Assembly (NCBI GenBank): GCA_016711705.1
Contig: JADJSK010000001.1
Span: forward strand, 1,054,001 to 1,118,000
From: Candidatus Brachybacter algidus
GTDB lineage: Bacteria; Bacteroidota; Bacteroidia; Chitinophagales; Saprospiraceae
Reading direction: 5' to 3'
Length of the DNA: 64,000 nt
The position numbers and the translations under genes were made by a program. The notes below the pieces were generated by a model that was not told where the DNA came from, did no database searches, and saw only the letters and a list, made by a program, of their open reading frames with translations. Every line of letters begins with the position of its first letter. Within the stretch, counting starts at the first letter, position 1. Of this stretch, positions 58,783 to 64,000 are shown piece after piece.

Positions 58783-59475
58783 TTATGCATCCACATGAAA
58801 TCTAAAACCGACACCGTGGACATTTTCAATTCTAAGCCTTCCATCGTTGGATAAATATTTTCGCAGTCTAGAAATAAAAACATCCAGGCTGCGTCCTAAA
58901 AAGTAGTCATTCCTTCCCCACAATTCTTCCAGAATTTCACTTCTTTTAATCAAGGTATTACGGTGATCGCTAAAGTATCTAAGCAAATCACCTTCCTTCT
59001 GAGTTAGTGTATTTGAAATATCATTATAATGGAGTGTCAGATTGATATAATCAAAGGTATAATTTCCAAATTCTGCAATCTGAATATCTTCTAGAGAAGC
59101 TATCTTACCACGTCGATTCAAGAAAATATCTACCTTAAGAAGCAATTCTCGCATGTCAAATGGCTTAATTATATAATCATCACCACCAATCGTAAGTCCT
59201 TCGATCTTATCATCTAGCATTGACTTGGCGGTAAGAAATATTATTGGGATTGAGTTATTGTTTTCTCTGATCTTTTTGGCAAGTTCGAATCCATCCATTT
59301 TAGGCAACATGACGTCCAGTAGACAAATATCAAATTGACTTTTTCTAAAGGCATTTAATGCATCCAACCCGTTGGTGAAATGATCAACCTGGAAACCTTC
59401 ATTAGACAGCGCTTCGGTAGTTAAAAAAGCTAAAGTCTCATCATCTTCAACATAAAATATTTTTGTCTTATTCAT
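58783..59475 (-). CDS. OmpR-type response regulator (RprY-like)
   Basis: A 230-aa two-domain regulator. The receiver domain has the acidic pair VEDDE near residue 10, the phospho-acceptor Asp in CLLDVMLPKMDG (about residue 54) and the Lys in IIKPFDMREL (about 105). The DNA-binding winged helix is LTQKEGDLLRYFSDHRNTLIKRSEILEELWG plus RSLDVFISRLRKYL. It resembles RprY of Bacteroidota. The start overlaps the histidine kinase gene by 4 bp, so they form one operon. Confidence 0.93.
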   Translation of the reverse strand: MNKTKIFYVEDDETLAFLTTEALSNEGFQVDHFTNGLDALNAFRKSQFDICLLDVMLPKMDGFELAKKIRENNNSIPIIFLTAKSMLDDKIEGLTIGGDDYIIKPFDMRELLLKVDIFLNRRGKIASLEDIQIAEFGNYTFDYINLTLHYNDISNTLTQKEGDLLRYFSDHRNTLIKRSEILEELWGRNDYFLGRSLDVFISRLRKYLSNDGRLRIENVHGVGFRFHVDA

Positions 59476-60743
59476 ACTTTTGGTATTGTAATAAAAATTT
59501 TAGTTCCTTGAGCTGGTGTGCTTTCGATTTTTAATTTCCAATTTAGTGCATTGCAAATATTCTTAACATAAAATAACCCAAGACCAAATCCTTTTACATC
59601 ATGCACGTTGCCTGTGTGGTGCCGGTAAAACTTTTGAAAGACTTTTTTCTGGGTTACGATGTCCATCCCTACTCCATTATCCTCAATGCATAAGGTTACC
59701 TTACCTTTTTGAATGGATGAAGATATATAAATAACAGGATTATTTATACTATATTTTATAGCATTGTCAATGAGGTTGTCAAGAACGTTGGTCAGGTGTA
59801 TCTTATCAGCTAGGATGAAGATATCCTCATTACTTAGGTTAATATTCATAACACCCTGCACATTTTCGATCCTTAACTCCAATGCAGGAAGCATTTCTCT
59901 GATTACGTTATTTAATTCTAACTTCTCTGTAAATAGTAGAAATTTATTTTTTTCAAGTTTAGCTAATTCCAGTATCTTCTCTACATGCGAAATCAGTCGT
60001 TTATTCTGCTGATCAATAATTCCTGTAAGTCGCTGTATGACACTATCGTCCTTCACTTTCGGATTTGAACTAATAGCACCGGATGCAAGAAGAATACTTG
60101 CTAATGGAGTTTTAAATTCATGTGTCATGTTATTTATAAAATCCTTTTGTAATTCAGAAAGTTCATTTTGTTTTACAATGACAAAAATTGAGTATACAAA
60201 AACACCTAATGCTATTAACAAAAGTAGACTAAAAAGGAAGACGTACATCAAATTAGCAATAAGGGATGTGCTTCTATTTGGAAAAAACACAACGAAATAA
60301 TAAGTAAATCCTTCATGAGTTGGCAATATCGACTTTTCTTTAAAATTCTGAATAGGCTCAGCGTTTGCTTTGATATAATTGCCGTAAACTACCTGATCAT
60401 TCGAACAGTCGTAAATTCCAAATTCAAAATCTTCATTGATCAGTACTTTTTGAAACTCCTTTCTAAGAAAATACTCAACATGATCTGCCTGAATTTTATC
60501 ATTGACATTTACTACAAAATAATTGGAAGACATCTGATTGATAATGCCGGTATTAGGAAGCACAGAGCCATTTAATTCTACAAGTTGTTTGGCTACCCTA
60601 TAAAGTGAAACCTTTACTGTCTGGGAAAATTCCTTTTCTTTATAATTCCACATTTGGAGCACCCAATATCCTTGCACCACTATTATAGCTGCAATAGCTA
60701 ATGTGCCAATAATTGTTATTAATCTTACTTTAGATCTTGTCAT
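59472..60743 (-). CDS. Sensor histidine kinase (RprX-like)
   Basis: A 423-aa membrane kinase. Two membrane helices (about residues 8-28 and 161-190) flank a periplasmic sensor of about 130 residues with no recognised fold. The HisKA box is NNMTHEFKTPLASILLASG with His about residue 209. The HATPase domain has the N box DNLIDNAIKYS, G1 EDNGVGMD and GFGLGLFYVKNI. It is translated in tandem with its response regulator. The pairing is like RprX/RprY; the signal is unknown. Confidence 0.93.
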   Translation of the reverse strand: MTRSKVRLITIIGTLAIAAIIVVQGYWVLQMWNYKEKEFSQTVKVSLYRVAKQLVELNGSVLPNTGIINQMSSNYFVVNVNDKIQADHVEYFLRKEFQKVLINEDFEFGIYDCSNDQVVYGNYIKANAEPIQNFKEKSILPTHEGFTYYFVVFFPNRSTSLIANLMYVFLFSLLLLIALGVFVYSIFVIVKQNELSELQKDFINNMTHEFKTPLASILLASGAISSNPKVKDDSVIQRLTGIIDQQNKRLISHVEKILELAKLEKNKFLLFTEKLELNNVIREMLPALELRIENVQGVMNINLSNEDIFILADKIHLTNVLDNLIDNAIKYSINNPVIYISSSIQKGKVTLCIEDNGVGMDIVTQKKVFQKFYRHHTGNVHDVKGFGLGLFYVKNICNALNWKLKIESTPAQGTKIFITIPKV

Positions 60744-60867
60744 ATTATGATTTGATCAATATCTTTCGTTTAATCATATTGGTGTCCATGGTAAAATTGA
60801 AGTAATCAGACAAAGATGAAAATTCCTATTCAATGAGATTGCTAACATTTAGTTAATCCCGATCAGA

Positions 60868-61938
60868 TCAGAGGTTTTGCTTCCTGAAACTGCTTAAATC
60901 AGTGGTTAATGTCAAGGTGTGTGCAGAACCTGCTATGTGATAAACAGAGATTCCATAATCAAAGTTAAATTTAGAAATTCGAAGACCTAATCCACCTGAA
61001 AAACCAGATAAGGACCTAAAGCCATTTACAGAAAGTTGTCTTTTCTTAAAGTGATTGTAGGACATACGTATTTTAAATCCTTCTTTCTTTCCCATCGACA
61101 TTTCAGCCTGAAGCACCATATGCCTAAAAAAGTTATCTACAAAACCATATTGCTTGATCTCAGGTTTTGCGAATTGGTCATCAAAAGAAAAGGATTGTTC
61201 AACATCGTATGGATTATCATATAATAAGTTCCACCTTTGAAGATGATGAGCCAGCAAACCAATTCTTAAAGGAAGATGTTTTAGACGAACACTGCCCGAA
61301 GCTTGAACCTCGACAGGCATAACTTCTCTTACAGATGCATAGTTATTCAATTGAGTTCCTAAGTTTTTTACTACAAAACCAAAGGTCCCTGTTCCTTCAG
61401 GTATGTGGTATGCTAGGGCAAGGTCCAAGCCCAAAGCGCTGCTGTTGTAATCCGCCAAATTTGAATTAATAAATTTTAAATTAGAACCTAATCTAAGATT
61501 TTCATAAAGTTGAGTAGATGCTCCTATCAAAAAATTATATTCCGCTGCACTCTGCGGACCTAAGGAAACTCCCTGATCATCATATCCATCTATTGTCCCA
61601 TAGTCAGCATATTGAATACCTCCATGAATACTTACGTCCTTCCATTTTAGTTGTTTGCCAATTATTAAATTACCAATGCCAGTCTTACCCAGCAGAAATT
61701 GATGAGTGAAACTTATCGGGAATGACTCATCAGCCTTAAACAATGCAGGATTGGCAAAGGTCTGGCTAACATCCATACTGATTTCAGCCATAGTAAAACC
61801 GCCAAGTGCTGACATTCTTGCACTATTACTTTGATTAAGAAAAGGGAATACCTTATCTGTTTCAATTTGTGCATTTAAGTGCAAGGTATTTGTGCAAATA
61901 AAAATGTATAAAAGCAAGTATATTCTTCTCAAAATCAA
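60868..61938 (-). CDS. porQ: Type IX secretion system protein PorQ
   Basis: A 356-aa outer-membrane barrel protein of the PorQ family, needed for surface attachment or processing of type IX secretion cargo. A signal peptide (residues 4-23, ending LNAQ) precedes the diagnostic SNSARMSALGGFTMAEISMDVSQTFANPALF segment, then barrel strands to the C-terminus (HTLTLTTDLSSFRKQNL). The start is TTG at 61938. Its presence indicates a type IX system in the organism, although the core por genes are not in this window. Confidence 0.82.
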   Translation of the reverse strand: MILRRIYLLLYIFICTNTLHLNAQIETDKVFPFLNQSNSARMSALGGFTMAEISMDVSQTFANPALFKADESFPISFTHQFLLGKTGIGNLIIGKQLKWKDVSIHGGIQYADYGTIDGYDDQGVSLGPQSAAEYNFLIGASTQLYENLRLGSNLKFINSNLADYNSSALGLDLALAYHIPEGTGTFGFVVKNLGTQLNNYASVREVMPVEVQASGSVRLKHLPLRIGLLAHHLQRWNLLYDNPYDVEQSFSFDDQFAKPEIKQYGFVDNFFRHMVLQAEMSMGKKEGFKIRMSYNHFKKRQLSVNGFRSLSGFSGGLGLRISKFNFDYGISVYHIAGSAHTLTLTTDLSSFRKQNL

Positions 61939-61951
61939 TTTATTTGATTGT

Positions 61952-62572
61952 CTATTTTTTTATCCAGCTTGTGGTGCATACACCTCTCTCACAATTCATT
62001 TTGCGAATAAGTTCACCTTTTTCATTGTATTCTTTGAGTTCATTATGCTCAAAAGGGCCATTTATATATGAACCTTCCGTATTCAGTTTACCATTTTTAA
62101 AATACTCCTTAAAAGGGCCATTCTCTTCATTATCAACAAAAGTGACCTCTTCCATGAGTTCACCACTTTCGTAATATCTCTTCCAAATACCATCCATCTC
62201 ATTATTCAAATAATTACCTTCGGCACTTAAATTACCATTGCTATAGTACGATTTAAATTCACCTTGAAAGACTCCATAAAGATAATGTTGTACTCTATCT
62301 AATTGACCGCTTTCGAAATAAAATTTTCGTTCACCATTTATCGTATCATTGTAATAATAAGTTTCTTCAGCTTTTTGACCAGATGGATAAAACCGTATGT
62401 ATTCTCCTTCTTTGTATTTGGTCACAGGATCGATCGAATATTTTTCAATGACTTGATTCTTCTCATTGAGAATCTCAACTTCTTTAGTTTCTGCGGTACA
62501 AGAAGTGAGAATAGCTATCAATGAAAAGATTATAAACGAGACATAAATGGATGTAACTCCTTTAAAATGCAT
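61952..62572 (-). CDS. MORN/YwqK-repeat lipoprotein
   Basis: A 206-aa lipoprotein: signal with lipobox ILTSC (Cys about residue 25), then at least five MORN_2/YwqK-type repeats (GEYIRFYPSGQKAEE, GERKFYFESGQLDRV, GEFKSYYSNGNLSAE, GIWKRYYESGELMEE, GPFKEYFKNGKLNTE), each a two-strand turn. Some relatives are annotated as antitoxins, but here it stands alone without a toxin, so an envelope role is more likely. It is placed 13 bp before porQ on the same strand and may be cotranscribed with it. Confidence 0.85.
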   Translation of the reverse strand: MHFKGVTSIYVSFIIFSLIAILTSCTAETKEVEILNEKNQVIEKYSIDPVTKYKEGEYIRFYPSGQKAEETYYYNDTINGERKFYFESGQLDRVQHYLYGVFQGEFKSYYSNGNLSAEGNYLNNEMDGIWKRYYESGELMEEVTFVDNEENGPFKEYFKNGKLNTEGSYINGPFEHNELKEYNEKGELIRKMNCERGVCTTSWIKK

Positions 62573-62809
62573 ATTATTTAATTAAAATTAAAACCCTTTT
62601 TTGGAGGATGGTTTAGTTGGCAATTATGAAAAACATTAATAGTTGACAAGATGAATTTGCTCAAAACAACATTCACTAAGTATAATTTAAAAATATTATT
62701 GAGCATTTCAATAAAAAACAGTTGTTTTAAATCATTCTAACTTCATTAGTTCAACTTTACCTTTGGTATAACTTTTATCTACTTCATAAAATTGCACTGA
62801 AATAAAAAA

Positions 62810-62850
62810 AGAAAGGGTTTTTCAGAACATTGTCCCAAAAAACCCTTTCT
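62810..62850 (-). terminator. Terminator after the PPIase gene
   Basis: A 13-bp stem agaaagggttttt / aaaaaccctttct (62810-62822 and 62838-62850), 15-base loop; seven A precede it on the plus strand, giving a T-run on the minus strand. It lies about 20 bp beyond the PPIase stop in the 296-bp gap 62573-62868. Confidence 0.85.
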
Positions 62851-62868
62851 TACTAAACTGGGAAACTG

Positions 62869-64000
62869 TTAAAACAGTTTACCCCTGTTATCAGTAATAT
62901 CAGTTTTTTTCTTTAATGCATCCAATATTTTTCCATTCATTTGTTGCTTAATACTTGTAGAATAGAACCTTTTAGCATTTTCAATTGGCGGCCTTGTTGC
63001 TCCTGCTGTCTTCTCATAAGGTTTAACAAGGAAGATACCGTTGTAACCCTTAATTAAAGGAGATATTGAATTAATTGGTAATGCATAGATCGCGGCTACC
63101 ACTTTAGGTTCTTTCCCAAATACCGGAGCATAATTCGCTCCGAAAACTACACTTTTTGCCGTATCTACTTTTACATTGAATTCCTGAGCAAGTGCTTCAA
63201 GAGATTTAGTATTTTTAGCTTTTTCCGCCAGCATTTCAACTTTCTTCTCTGCCATTACCATTGGTGTTATATCAGCTTTTATAGAAGCTACTTCACTCAC
63301 ACCTTTGTTGTTGATAACTTTTAAAGCAGGCACTACTATTTGCTCGACATAATATTTACCAGTCTGTTGAATTGGAAAAGGTTCTTGAGCGACATCTCCA
63401 ACTTTAGTTTTAGAATCAAAAGCCCATTTGATTATATCTCGGCTACCTTGTCCCGGAGGCACATTTTGAAGTGCGAAATCAGACTCATCAACAGCAAATG
63501 AATTTTGCATCTGCAAACCAGGTGTAGCTTTAATCTTAGCTTCCAACTGATCTATAGTTTTAATGCCCGCCACCAAAGTTTGAACTTGAGCTGCTACCCT
63601 GTTCTGAGATTCTTCACTAGGAACCAATTCTGTGCTTATGTATGCTACTTTATAACCATTAGCATCACCCAACGTTTTTTTATCCATCACCTGGATCAAG
63701 TGAACTCCAAAGTCAGAAGTGACCTTTTTCATATCACCAACTTTAATATCAAAAAATATAGCATCATTAAATGGCTTAACAAATTTACCTTGAGGTGCAT
63801 ATCCGAGATCTCCTCCTTTTACTGCACTTCCGCCATCGGTACTAATTGCCTTAGCTACTGCAGCAAACTTAGACTTATCAGCATTGATGACTGCCATCGC
63901 ACTATCTATTCTTTTATTAGCTACTTCAAACTCAGCCGGAGATTTTGCAGAGATAAGAATGTGTCTAGATTTCACAGAGTCAGCTACTGAAGATTTACCC
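62869..64000 (-). CDS. PpiD/SurA-type peptidylprolyl isomerase, 5' end outside the window
   Basis: C-terminal part of a periplasmic parvulin-type PPIase that helps fold secreted and outer-membrane proteins. The frame runs open to the window edge (GKSSVADSVKSRHILISAK), so the true start lies beyond 64000. A complete parvulin domain is visible: KSRHILISAKSPAEFEVANKRID, the AVAKAISTDGGSAVKGGDLGYAPQGKFVKPFNDAIF core and SDFGVHLIQVMDKK. A second region (about 130-330) carries SurA/PpiD-like helical and possibly inactive parvulin sequence. The GTG at 63975 is an internal codon, not the start. Confidence 0.88.
   Translation of the reverse strand, partial: GKSSVADSVKSRHILISAKSPAEFEVANKRIDSAMAVINADKSKFAAVAKAISTDGGSAVKGGDLGYAPQGKFVKPFNDAIFFDIKVGDMKKVTSDFGVHLIQVMDKKTLGDANGYKVAYISTELVPSEESQNRVAAQVQTLVAGIKTIDQLEAKIKATPGLQMQNSFAVDESDFALQNVPPGQGSRDIIKWAFDSKTKVGDVAQEPFPIQQTGKYYVEQIVVPALKVINNKGVSEVASIKADITPMVMAEKKVEMLAEKAKNTKSLEALAQEFNVKVDTAKSVVFGANYAPVFGKEPKVVAAIYALPINSISPLIKGYNGIFLVKPYEKTAGATRPPIENAKRFYSTSIKQQMNGKILDALKKKTDITDNRGKLF

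Noticed and set aside
61952..62572. Toxin-antitoxin module suggested by YwqK-type annotation.
   Set aside because: No toxin gene is adjacent, and the protein is a lipoprotein made of MORN-type repeats, which fits an envelope role better.
1..64000. tRNA, rRNA genes, CRISPR arrays, insertion sequences or prophage.
   Set aside because: I looked in the intergenic gaps for tRNA T-arm-like sequence, spaced direct repeats and transposase frames and found none.

Overview
The window looks like a chromosomal segment of a Bacteroidota bacterium, most like the Saprospiria/Chitinophagia side of the phylum. The support is lineage-typical content: a type IX secretion protein (PorQ), a GLPGLI protein paired with an outer-membrane receptor, parA-parB-DUF5683, a fused SecDF, a YfiT-type DinB protein, TAnnTTTG-type -7 promoter boxes, AT-rich DNA and several TTG/GTG starts. 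I found no rRNA, tRNA, CRISPR array, insertion sequence or prophage.

Layout. 1-4070: a type I secretion cassette (ABC exporter, HlyD adaptor, TolC), whose ABC gene is cut by an in-frame TAA. 4283-9333: TRIC-like channel, DUF2892 and OsmC stress genes, dps, lipB, a peptide-binding lipoprotein. 9487-14253: UPF0173 hydrolase, parAB-DUF5683, an SCP2 protein, tilS. 14401-17294: a lipoprotein and a frameshifted PD40/SPOR envelope gene. 17615-27580: folE, pnuC plus an NR-kinase-like ATPase, DUF4126, rocD, gcvP, and secDF broken by two frameshifts. 27880-33679: a BON-LysM protein, then a convergent-strand cluster (flavodoxin-like DarA-type protein, a 146-aa unknown, BtrH-type acyltransferase, ABC ATPase and permease) that resembles a lipid or pigment biosynthesis/export module. 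33963-38733: VWA protein, several unknown envelope proteins, DedA, a compound inverted repeat, DinB/YfiT. 38745-45722: thiolase and FadN-type beta-oxidation pair, TonB-like protein, folC, a beta-barrel. 45803-48567: a class I glutamine amidotransferase next to an ATP-grasp protein with a tail of 12 KRGPKPK-type basic repeats. 48878-53053: GLPGLI, large outer-membrane receptor, mscL. 53110-60743: a signalling stretch with two sigma/anti-sigma pairs, a GIN-like beta-solenoid/barrel protein and a two-component system. 60868-64000: porQ, a MORN/YwqK lipoprotein and a parvulin-type PPIase running off the end.

The two most interesting items are the ATP-grasp protein with a DNA-binding-like repetitive tail (with a 25-bp perfect palindrome in its promoter region) and the DarA/BtrH/ABC cluster. 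A caution applies to the sequence itself: three single-base slips in A/T homopolymers (one in a PD40 gene, two in the normally essential secDF) plus an in-frame stop in the ABC gene suggest residual consensus errors, so these breaks should not be read as real pseudogenes without checking reads.
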